Assembly: GCA_030838445.1 (NCBI GenBank)
Contig: JAUZFQ010000016.1
Coordinates: 1 to 59,246 of the forward strand
Reading direction: 5' to 3'
Source: Pyrinomonadaceae bacterium
GTDB taxonomy: Bacteria > Acidobacteriota > Blastocatellia > Pyrinomonadales > Pyrinomonadaceae
Length of the DNA: 59,246 nt
Positions 52,408-59,246 of this stretch are shown here, piece after piece. Position 1 is the first letter of the stretch, and every line of letters starts with the position of its first letter. Under the pieces are notes generated by a model that worked only from the letters and a program-made list of their open reading frames with translations, was not told the DNA's origin and ran no database searches. Made by a program: the position numbers and the translations under genes.

Positions 52408-53028
52408 ATGAAACACAAAATGAACAGAGCGACTGGTTTTGTGATGAGCGTGTCGGTCATGTTCGGCCTGACGTTTTTGCCGGTTCAGTTAACCGCCGGG
52501 CAAACTCCCGTCGCGGCGCAAGCCGACCCGCTGGACGGACTGTCGGCCAAGCAGCGAGAGACGGTGGTCGCCTTTCAGGAGCGCGCGAAAGACTACTCCA
52601 AGTTGCGCGAGTCAATCGAAGACAAGATGCCGAAGCTCTCCAAGGAGAGCACGCCCGAACAGATCGACGCGCACAAGAAGGCGTTCGAGGAGCGCGTGCG
52701 CGAGGCGCGTGCCGGGGCGAAGCGCGGCGAGTTGTTCACGCCCGGCATCGCCGCTTTCATCCGCACGACGATCAAGACCGAGTTCAAAGGGGCAGAGTTG
52801 AAAGCACTGCGCGCGTCGGTGTTGGAAGCGGACACGAAAGGCGTTCCGCTCCGGGTCAACTACGCTTACCCGGACACGAAAGAGTTGATCGAGATGTCGC
52901 CCGCGCTGCTTCTGAAACTGCCGCAACTCCCGAAGCAATTGCGCTATCGCTTCGTCGGCCGCAACATGCTCCTCGTTGACCGCGAAAACGGTCTCATCGT
53001 TGATTACATGCTCAACGCGCTGCCTTAA
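52408..53028 (+). CDS. exported helical protein, unknown function
   Basis: 206 aa from the ATG at 52408, with a signal peptide (ATGFVMSVSVMFGLTFLPVQ). Mature part: SAKQRETVVAFQERAKDYSK, RESIEDKMPKLSKESTPEQI, then a conserved-looking C-end LPQLPKQLRYRFVGRNMLLV DRENG. The long helix is charged and could be a coiled coil. It sits 30 bases before the phosphoesterase gene on the same strand; probably one operon. Confidence 0.7.
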   Translation: MKHKMNRATGFVMSVSVMFGLTFLPVQLTAGQTPVAAQADPLDGLSAKQRETVVAFQERAKDYSKLRESIEDKMPKLSKESTPEQIDAHKKAFEERVREARAGAKRGELFTPGIAAFIRTTIKTEFKGAELKALRASVLEADTKGVPLRVNYAYPDTKELIEMSPALLLKLPQLPKQLRYRFVGRNMLLVDRENGLIVDYMLNALP

Positions 53029-53058
53029 AGGAGCAGCGCGCCGGAAGGAATTTGGATC

Positions 53059-54045
53059 ATGAAACGCACTATTACTTCGCTGCTGATATTTGCCGCGCTC
53101 CTCTTCGGCGGCCTCGTCGGGAACGCGCTCGCCCAAACTCCAGCCCCCGTCGCCCCGGCGACGGGAGAACGCGTCGCCGCTACGGCGGCCGTCGCCACGG
53201 CCTCGCCCGTCAAACTCACCCTGCCTTTGAAAGAAGGCTCGGTGCGTTTCCTCGTCATCGGCGACACGGGCACGGGCACGCACCAGCAACACGAGTTGGC
53301 CGACGTGATGCTCCGCTACCGGCAAGCCTTCCCCTACGAGTTCGTTCTGATGATGGGCGATAACCTGTATGGCGGGGAAACGCCCACGGACTTCAAAACG
53401 AAGTTCGAGGACGTTTACAAGCCGCTGCTCGACGACAAGGTGAAGTTCTACGCCACGCTCGGCAACCACGACGGATCGAACCAACGCTTCTATCAAGCCT
53501 TTAACATGAACGGCGAAGAGTTCTATCGTTTCGCGCGCGGCAACGTCGCCTTCTACTCGCTGAACAGCAACTACATGGACAAGCGTCAGGTGAAGTGGCT
53601 GGAAGACGAGTTGGCGAAGGACACGGCCGAGTGGAAGATCATGTTCATGCACCACCCGCCCTACTCGTCGGGCGGCAAGCACGGCTCGTCTTCGGGCTTG
53701 CGCGAAGTGGTCGAGCCGATCTTTTTGAAGTACGGCGTCAACGCGGTCTTCGCCGGTCACGAACATTTCTACGAGCGCGTCAAACCGCAAAAGGGCATCT
53801 ACTATTTCATCTCCGGCGCGGGCGGCAAACTCCGTTCGGGCGACGTGAAGAAGAACTCGCCGCTGACGGACAAGGCGTACGACACCGACATGTCCTTCAT
53901 GCTGCTCGAAGCCGCGGGCGACGAGTTGCACTTTCAGGTCATCTCGCGCACGGGCGAGACGGTTGACTCCGGCGTCATGCTGAACCAGCGGAAGAAGGCG
54001 AAGGCTATGAACGCCTCGAACCTCACAGTCTCGCCGATCCGTTGA
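53059..54045 (+). CDS. exported metallophosphoesterase (purple acid phosphatase-like)
   Basis: 328 aa with a signal peptide (ITSLLIFAALLFGGLVGNAL). Metallophosphoesterase motifs in order: VIGDTGTGTHQ (metal Asp), MMGDNLYGG (GDN), TLGNHDGSNQ (GNH), MHHPPYSSGG (His) and FAGHEHFYER (GHxH). This resembles purple acid phosphatase-like enzymes that release phosphate from organic esters outside the cytoplasm. GGAAGG precedes the ATG at 53059. Confidence 0.92.
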   Translation: MKRTITSLLIFAALLFGGLVGNALAQTPAPVAPATGERVAATAAVATASPVKLTLPLKEGSVRFLVIGDTGTGTHQQHELADVMLRYRQAFPYEFVLMMGDNLYGGETPTDFKTKFEDVYKPLLDDKVKFYATLGNHDGSNQRFYQAFNMNGEEFYRFARGNVAFYSLNSNYMDKRQVKWLEDELAKDTAEWKIMFMHHPPYSSGGKHGSSSGLREVVEPIFLKYGVNAVFAGHEHFYERVKPQKGIYYFISGAGGKLRSGDVKKNSPLTDKAYDTDMSFMLLEAAGDELHFQVISRTGETVDSGVMLNQRKKAKAMNASNLTVSPIR

Positions 54046-54090
54046 GAGAACGCGGCGCGGCCTGAGAGCTTCAAACGAACTAACATAAAT

Positions 54091-54122
54091 AGAGGGGCGA
54101 CGGATGAGTCCGCCGCCCCTCT
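54091..54122. terminator. bidirectional terminator, two related hairpins
   Basis: AGAGGGGCGACGGA (54091-54104) pairs 13 of 14 with 54109-54122 and is followed by ATTTTC. A second element from about 54138 repeats GTCCGCCGCCCCTCT and is followed by GGTTTT. Stands between convergent genes. Confidence 0.8.
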
Positions 54123-54193
54123 ATTTTCGTCAAGCACGCGGGCGGCGCATGCGTCCGCCGCCCCTCTGGTTTTGTCAGACGCTCGCGGTTTGT

Positions 54194-55186
54194 CTATTGC
54201 CCGGCAGACTTCGACGCGGCCACGCTCCGGCGTAGGTTCGCCAGTTCGTTGATGCGCGCCCGCACCGCGCGGGAGAGCGTGCGCACTTCGGCGCGGCTGT
54301 AGTTGGCGGCGCGGAATGCGTCCGCCAGTTGGCGGTCGCTCAGGCGCGAGAGCAGTTGGCCGATCCAACGCGCCTCGTCAACCGTGATGTCGTTGAACAT
54401 GCCGCGCTTCTTGCCGGAGAACTCGAAATCAACCCGCCCGTCCTCTTTGATCTCGTCGATGAGTTTGTCGCCGCGAAAGCCTTTCGGGTCGTTGCGGCTG
54501 CGCGTGAAGCGCCACAGCAGCGGCCACTTGCCCGTGTCGCCGAGCGTCGCGCCGAGGTCGCTGATGGCGTAGCGCAGTTCCGTCGCGCCCTCGCGCGTGG
54601 GCACGGCTAAGAGGACGTTGTTCTCGTCCTTCGTGTCCCAGTTGTTCAAGAGCACCATCAACACCTTCAACCCCTGTAACTCGCGCGTGCCGACGAACGG
54701 GTTCTGCTCCCACTCCCAGTCGCCCTCGCGTTCGACGTTCGCGGGGCGCGCCTCGAACCTCACGTTCTCGAACACGCCCTTGCCGGGGATGTTCACGCGC
54801 GGGACGAGATAGGTGATCTCGGTCATGTACCCGGCCGCCCACAGCAGCCGCGTCGAGGCCGTCTCCGACTGCGCCTCCTTGCCCACCTTCGCCACCCACA
54901 CGCGCCCCGCCGCGTCTCTCACGCGGAACTTCTTCGACCACCCCCCCTTCTCCTCCTTGATGAAGGTGAGCCGCCGCACGTCCGGCCGCATCCGCGCGCC
55001 GCCCGACCCCAGCAACAAATTGCGCGTGGAGATGTCGTGCGGCTCCTGCCACAGCACCGGCGTCCCCGCAGGCGTCTTCTTCTTCCCCGACTTTTCCTGA
55101 AACGCGCTCGCCCCCGGCGCGCACGTCGCCAGCAGACACACGGCGACCATCGCCGACAACAACAGCTTCCGGTTGAATAGATTCAT
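54194..55186 (-). CDS. exported protein with kinase-like catalytic motifs
   Basis: 330 aa with a signal peptide (LLSAMVAVCLLATCAPGASA). The mature protein has VWVAKVGKEAQSETASTRLL (K100, E108: positions of the ATP lysine and its helix partner), a helix AAGYMTEITYLVPRVNI, then LNNWDTKDENNVLLAV (D184-K186-N189/N190, like a kinase catalytic loop) and YAISDLGATLG (D210, like DFG). The order and spacing fit atypical secreted kinases of the HipA/Fam20C/PI3K-like type. A secreted kinase would need ATP outside the cytoplasm, so it may be inactive or use another nucleotide. Family not named with certainty. Confidence 0.7.
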   Translation of the reverse strand: MNLFNRKLLLSAMVAVCLLATCAPGASAFQEKSGKKKTPAGTPVLWQEPHDISTRNLLLGSGGARMRPDVRRLTFIKEEKGGWSKKFRVRDAAGRVWVAKVGKEAQSETASTRLLWAAGYMTEITYLVPRVNIPGKGVFENVRFEARPANVEREGDWEWEQNPFVGTRELQGLKVLMVLLNNWDTKDENNVLLAVPTREGATELRYAISDLGATLGDTGKWPLLWRFTRSRNDPKGFRGDKLIDEIKEDGRVDFEFSGKKRGMFNDITVDEARWIGQLLSRLSDRQLADAFRAANYSRAEVRTLSRAVRARINELANLRRSVAASKSAGQ

Positions 55187-55410
55187 ATAGACCCTTCCGT
55201 CCTCACACTAAAATTACCGACACGCCCGCCGAGTCGCCCAACACTGTTCAGGGGATGCCGTAGATTATATTCAACTGCCCGCGCCCGGTCTACACTTCCC
55301 ACGCATCAACGCGCCCCCGCGCGCCTCGTCTGTGCCACGGCCATGTCCGATGCCGAACGAATTACGCGCCCGGCCGACTCGCTGCCGCAACACGTGTGTC
55401 TGTTCGTGGC
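55187..55410. other. intergenic region upstream of the RT remnant
   Basis: 224 bases between the secreted kinase-like gene and the RT remnant. No gene or clear promoter recognised. Confidence 0.4.
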
Positions 55411-55560
55411 CTCGCTTTGAATTTTTTAGGGTATAAGTTTACGCCGTCGGGGGCGGGAATTGCTTGGCCGACGGTGGAGAGGTTTGTTGAGCGTGCTCGC
55501 CGGCTTTATGAGCAAGGCGCGGATGGCCTCCGCCCTGACGACTACGTGCGGTGGTGGTGA
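55411..55560 (+). pseudogene. C-terminal remnant of a reverse transcriptase
   Basis: The frame LALNFLGYKFTPSG...AWPTVERFVERARRLYEQGADGL...DYVRWW-stop matches the thumb end of bacterial retroelement reverse transcriptases (FLGYxF after the palm, then RLYEQGA and YVRxW). No catalytic YADD and no start codon precede it, so only about 50 codons remain. It lies just downstream of the DUF4157 gene's end. Family assignment by recognition of the pattern only. Confidence 0.55.
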
Positions 55561-55664
55561 AAGTGGTTATTGGTCGGACTTGATTCGATGATCGAAGACA
55601 GGGTGTGTGAGTCCGTGATAATGTTTGTTGGAGTATCCGGTTTCGTCAGCTTCCCAATCAAAGA

Positions 55665-55700
55665 GTCCTGACCCTCTTTCCGGTTCTGACCCCTTTTACG
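55665..55700. repeat. two REP-like GTCCTGACCCTCTTT units
   Basis: Units GTCCTGACCCTCTTTCCG (55665-55682) and GTTCTGACCCCTTTTACG (55683-55700). The AAAGGGGTCAGAAC word is typical of REP sequences mobilised by RAYT-type transposases, here without a transposase gene. Confidence 0.5.
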
Positions 55701-55719
55701 GTTCGGGCAGCCGTGGCTA

Positions 55720-57027
55720 CTAAACGAATTGGCCGATGGTCGGGTTAATTTGGTTCGCCGACAATACATCCACCATGATATTGCCGCTGACGCCCGTCTG
55801 GCTTTGAAATGTCAACGGCGCGTTTCCGCCGCTTGCGCTGAAAAGGTCGGCGTTGCGTTGATACTCAGCGACAATTTTGGGCGTATCGCTCTCATCCGGC
55901 AGATACACATAGTAGATTCGGGTTGGCGCAGCCATCATCCCATGATTCCCCTTGAATGCGCCTCCCGGGGCGTGGTAGCAGTCGAAACTGTTAGCTCCAC
56001 AGAAGATTACCAAGGCACATGATGAGATAAAACCGCAACTCAACGCAGTGGGATAATCCAGGTCGTAGAGGGCTATTCCTTGAAGAACCATCTTATTTGA
56101 AGGCCTTCTTGAAGGCATTATAGTTACGACGTGACTCCCGCTGCTGTGGTTATCATTTGAGTCGTCCATCACTTCGTACACCGGCGGGTTGAAGTATGAG
56201 TTCCAGCAGCCGACTATAGCGTCCCAACAGCCAGCGGGCTGAACGACTCCCGAGAAAAGAGCGGAAGAAGGAGACACAGCTCTTTGTGCCACTGATGCTT
56301 GCCCCGCACGCCTCATTTTTGCCTGCACGGGCGATTTGTGTGAAGCGGCTCTCAGGCCCATCCGATCCGCCTCTGCCTCCATCGCACGATCCTGTACCAC
56401 CGCGACGCCCGACCCGAACGGATTGTTGACCCGACCCGCACGCTGCTGCACGACGTGTGTCAGTTCGTGTCCCAAAATCTGCTGCCCCTGCGGGGTGTGC
56501 GGGTTGTACTGTCCCTGCGCGAAATACAAATTCGAGCCTTGCGTAAAGGCCAGCGCGCCGATTGCAGACGCCTGCGGCCCCACGTGGACACGGACATCCG
56601 CGAAACTCGTGCCGAAGAACGATTCCATCTTCTGCTGCACTGCTCCGGGCAACGGCTGACCGCCGCCGCCGAAGTTCGGCAGGTTCGCGGGCAACTGAAA
56701 CGCCTCGCCGTTTCCATGCCGCTGCACCACCTGACTCTGAGAAGCAGCGCTACGCAGTTGCACCGCTGGATGAGGCACGGCTCGCGGCTGCGCCATTTTC
56801 GCTTGCGCGATTCGCTGGAGGTGTGCCGAATGCTGGTTGATGTGTGGATTAGCTGCGCGATTCTGAGCCGCGTTCGGGGGTGACATGCGCGGTTGAATCG
56901 GCTGCGCGCCTGCCATGCGCGGCTGGACAGGCGAAGGCGACGTGACGCCGGGTAAATTGAACCGGCCTCCGACGAACCGGCCTTGAATGACCATTCCACG
57001 AGCGACTCCACGTTGACCGTTAGCCAT
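55720..57027 (-). CDS. DUF4157 metallopeptidase-like protein with Cys-rich C-terminus, effector candidate
   Basis: 435 aa. N-terminal ~120 residues are Pro/Gln-rich with hydrophobic-Q-x-K/R/M repeats (VIQGR, PVQPRM, PIQPRM, IAQAKM, AVQLR). Residues 124-225 are a DUF4157 domain: GAVQQKMESFFGTSFADVRV, HVGPQASAIGALAFTQGSNL, then the zinc motif H187-E-L-T-H191 in ILGHELTHVVQQRAGRV and the ExEAD motif MEAEADRMG. After VQAKM and VAQRA linkers comes a C-terminal domain (about 265-435) with CGFISSCALVIFCG (C337) and DCYHAPGGAF (H352). That spacing recalls Cys-His deamidase toxins. DUF4157 proteins are often found with extracellular contractile injection systems; no such structural genes are in the window. 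Confidence 0.82.
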   Translation of the reverse strand: MANGQRGVARGMVIQGRFVGGRFNLPGVTSPSPVQPRMAGAQPIQPRMSPPNAAQNRAANPHINQHSAHLQRIAQAKMAQPRAVPHPAVQLRSAASQSQVVQRHGNGEAFQLPANLPNFGGGGQPLPGAVQQKMESFFGTSFADVRVHVGPQASAIGALAFTQGSNLYFAQGQYNPHTPQGQQILGHELTHVVQQRAGRVNNPFGSGVAVVQDRAMEAEADRMGLRAASHKSPVQAKMRRAGQASVAQRAVSPSSALFSGVVQPAGCWDAIVGCWNSYFNPPVYEVMDDSNDNHSSGSHVVTIMPSRRPSNKMVLQGIALYDLDYPTALSCGFISSCALVIFCGANSFDCYHAPGGAFKGNHGMMAAPTRIYYVYLPDESDTPKIVAEYQRNADLFSASGGNAPLTFQSQTGVSGNIMVDVLSANQINPTIGQFV

Positions 57028-57301
57028 GAGGTTGTTCCTTTATTACGTTAAGCGGGTGTCGCTGTCAGGCGCGTCCGGTTTCAGCCCTTCCGGAAAACTT
57101 TTCGAGGAGTGTGAGATGGTCGCCGTCAAACCGCGTGTCTGAGGCGACAGGACGGTATCATGCATGATAGGGGAAATCAACAACATTGACGGCTGTAGTT
57201 TCCGGCGTCGGGCGGCAGGCGCGAGAGGTTCGCACGACTGCGTTACCGCCACGCCGACAAGTTAAAGACGCGGCCGGATGTTGAAGTAACCTCGGTTTGA
57301 T
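57028..57301. other. spacer between the DUF4157 gene and the ABC transporter gene
   Basis: 274 bases. Must hold the promoter of the DUF4157 gene (minus strand). A 69-codon open frame on the minus strand (57043-57252) lacks support. Confidence 0.4.
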
Positions 57302-59107
57302 TCAACGGGTCACGTCGGGCGCAAATTCTATGTCCAGAGTTCTTGATATTTTGTCTATGTTCAGACTGCGGGCGGAGGCGTTGAAGATTTCGCGGTAAGT
57401 TCCGTTCTTGTCATAGAGTTCTTCGTGCGTGCCGTGTTCGATGGCGCGACCTTCTTTCAACACGTAGATGATGTCCGCGTCTATGATCTGCGAGATGCTG
57501 TGCGAGATGACCACGACGGTGCGGTCTTCTTTGATCGCATCGAGACTGTTCTTGATTTGCTCGGTGGCGACGGCATCGAGGCTGGCGGTCGGTTCGTCCA
57601 AAAATATGATCTGCGGGTTTTTCAGAAAGAGCCGCGCGATGGCGATGCGCTGTTGTTGACCGCCGGAGAGCAACTGCGCGTCCGATTCGTATTTCTGCGG
57701 CAGCCTCTCGATCTGTTCGTGCAGGAAGGCTTTGCGCGCCGCCGCTTCGATCTCCGGGAAAGAGGCTTTGAGATTCCCGTAGCGAATGTTCTCCTCGATT
57801 GTGCCCTTGAAGATGTGGTTCTTTTGCAGGACTAAGCCGATTTTGCGTCGGAGCAAGTCAGTCTCGTACTCGGCAAGCTCTTTGCCGTCGAGCAGGATCC
57901 GTCCGCTCGTCGGCTGGTAAAATCTCGTCAGGAGATTGAGCAGCGTGGATTTTCCCGCGCCGGACAAGCCGACGAACGCGACGGTCTTCCCGTGCGGTAT
58001 TTTCATGTTGATGTGGTGCAGCGCCTGTGTGCCGTTCGGGTAGGTGAAGTTCACGTCGATCAACTCGAAGCTGCCTTCGAGGCTCGCCATTCCCAGTTTG
58101 CCGCTCGCCTCGACCTGATCGTCGGCGTCGAGAATCTGAAAGTAGCCTTCGGCGTAAGTCAGCGCGTCGTTCATCTCGTCGTAAATCCGGTGCAGTTGTC
58201 TGATCGGCGCGGAGACGTTATTGAACAGCATGATGTGGAACATGATCGCGCCGATTGACATCCGGCCGTCGAGGACGAGGTACGCCGTCAGGATGATGAT
58301 CAGCACGACGCCGATCTGTTCGAGAAAGGTTTTCAACCCGTCGAAGAGGAAGTTGGTCTGCCGTTGTTTCAACTGCGCGGTGACGAGGTTTTGCTGCAAG
58401 CGAAACTGCTTCTCTTTTTCGTACTCTTCACGCACGAACGACTTGATGACGACGATGGATTGGATGATGTTGTGAAGGCCGTTGTTTTTCGTCTCGCGCA
58501 ACGCGCGCAATCCGCGCCGCGCGCCCTTGAGCATCGAAGCCTGTCTCTGGCTCAACAAAAAATAGATGGGCAAGATCGCCGCCGCCACCAGCCCGACGTA
58601 AGTGTTGGCGTAGAACATGACGATTAACGCCATGATCGCGTTGGCGAACAGAGGCAGGATATCTATGAACGCGCTCTGCACGAGTTTCGTCAAACTCTCA
58701 GCCCCACGGTCAATGCGCGTCTGGAGGATGCCGGTCTGGTTGTCGGCGTCGCTATAAAAGGCGAGTTGGTAGGTGAGAATTTTTTCGACCGCCGACTGCG
58801 AAAGGCGGCTCGAAACGTTGACGCGAATTTTCTCGCCGAAGAGGTTCTGCCCGTACTTCAACCCGGTGTTGAGAATCTCTTTGCCGAACAGTATGGCGCT
58901 GATGAGCAGCAACAGTGAAGCCCCTTCGGTCGCCGTCTTGCCTTCTCTCAGAAGCCCTTCGATGGTGTCCACCGTGTAGCGCAACACTATCGGATTAACT
59001 TGCGCCGCGAAAGCGCCGAGCAGCGTCAGAATTAGCGAGAAGATGACCCAGCGGCGATAAGGCTTCACAAAGGGTGTTAACCGCCGGATGATTTGCCAGA
59101 TACTCAT
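57302..59107 (-). CDS. ABC exporter, fused membrane and ATPase
   Basis: 601 aa from the ATG at 59107. The N-terminal six-helix exporter domain (about 1-320) is followed by an ATPase: Walker A GLSGAGKSTLLN, Q-loop VLQKNHIFKG, signature LLSGGQQQRIAIARL, Walker B QIIFLDEPTASLD and H-loop VVISHSISQI. It is a half-transporter that would act as a homodimer. The cargo is unknown; lipids, drugs or peptides are all possible. Confidence 0.95.
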   Translation of the reverse strand: MSIWQIIRRLTPFVKPYRRWVIFSLILTLLGAFAAQVNPIVLRYTVDTIEGLLREGKTATEGASLLLLISAILFGKEILNTGLKYGQNLFGEKIRVNVSSRLSQSAVEKILTYQLAFYSDADNQTGILQTRIDRGAESLTKLVQSAFIDILPLFANAIMALIVMFYANTYVGLVAAAILPIYFLLSQRQASMLKGARRGLRALRETKNNGLHNIIQSIVVIKSFVREEYEKEKQFRLQQNLVTAQLKQRQTNFLFDGLKTFLEQIGVVLIIILTAYLVLDGRMSIGAIMFHIMLFNNVSAPIRQLHRIYDEMNDALTYAEGYFQILDADDQVEASGKLGMASLEGSFELIDVNFTYPNGTQALHHINMKIPHGKTVAFVGLSGAGKSTLLNLLTRFYQPTSGRILLDGKELAEYETDLLRRKIGLVLQKNHIFKGTIEENIRYGNLKASFPEIEAAARKAFLHEQIERLPQKYESDAQLLSGGQQQRIAIARLFLKNPQIIFLDEPTASLDAVATEQIKNSLDAIKEDRTVVVISHSISQIIDADIIYVLKEGRAIEHGTHEELYDKNGTYREIFNASARSLNIDKISRTLDIEFAPDVTR

Positions 59108-59246
59108 GCGAGCAATCTTAAAAGAGTTTTCCCCGATTGCCAAAAACCCAAAAACGTAGTCCGGCGCGACGGGCGTGCGTGTAGGTCGCGGCGTTTGTAT
59201 GCGTCCGCTCTCTTCGTTTGATACTATTTCCGGCGGCGGGCGTTTG

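Noticed and set aside
55542-55769. 75-codon minus-strand frame over the RT remnant and the end of the DUF4157 gene
   Set aside because: Overlaps the REP-like units and the DUF4157 3' end; no support.
57043-57252. 69-codon frame between the DUF4157 and ABC genes
   Set aside because: No ribosome site at a credible start, no recognisable pattern, Ser/Thr/Pro-rich.

Overview
The window reads as chromosomal DNA of a high-GC member of the Acidobacteriota, most likely class Blastocatellia. The clearest taxonomic hint is a secreted VWFA protein of the type known from Acidobacteria (43432-44664). The many secreted hydrolases, the GH47 mannosidase and the style of the intergenic repeats fit but do not prove the assignment. 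No rRNA, tRNA or CRISPR array was recognised.

Layout. 1-3.1 kb: polyamine genes (speA, deoxyhypusine-synthase-like). 3.4-5 kb: glnA with a near-consensus promoter. 5.2-9.1 kb: small membrane protein, PQQ-type propeller, AlkA-like/DinB pair, membrane protein. 9.3-12.6 kb: glnE, the adenylyltransferase that would act on the glnA product. 12.7-19.6 kb: GH47, amidohydrolase, zinc ribbon, large M14 peptidase, SRPBCC protein. 20.1-23.5 kb: five-PAS GGDEF-EAL protein. 23.6-29.3 kb: glutaredoxin, TPM protein, gatCA, DciA-type protein, Maf, a TlpA-like protein without its cysteines. 29.5-37 kb: a molybdenum hydroxylase operon (2Fe-2S, Mo and FAD subunits plus a MocA-type nucleotidyltransferase) interrupted twice: by a methyltransferase-nuclease fusion and by a BrnT toxin cassette flanked by a 24-bp direct repeat. 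37-39.9 kb: folK-panB-panC. 40-47 kb: ABC permease, AlbA_2 protein, VWFA protein, lectin-like protein, DUF4231 protein. 47.2-57 kb: two Pro/Gln-rich effector-like proteins, one with a kinase-like C-terminus and one with a DUF4157 metallopeptidase-like domain and a cysteine-rich C-terminus, separated by a CocE/S15 hydrolase, an esterase, a phosphoesterase, a secreted kinase-like protein and a reverse-transcriptase remnant. 57.3-59.1 kb: ABC exporter.

The most unusual features are: (1) a dense set of intergenic palindromes built from short repeated words, of which four GTCAGT-type copies share an equal-length, sequence-related core, showing common descent; (2) the double invasion of the Mo-hydroxylase operon, with a duplicated gene end marking the toxin-antitoxin insertion; (3) the DUF4157 and kinase-like proteins, which share a repeated hydrophobic-Q-x-K/R motif and look like cargo of an extracellular contractile injection system whose structural genes are not in the window; (4) a secreted protein with kinase-like catalytic motifs; (5) low-complexity Ala/Asp/Thr expansions inside GlnE and FolK.
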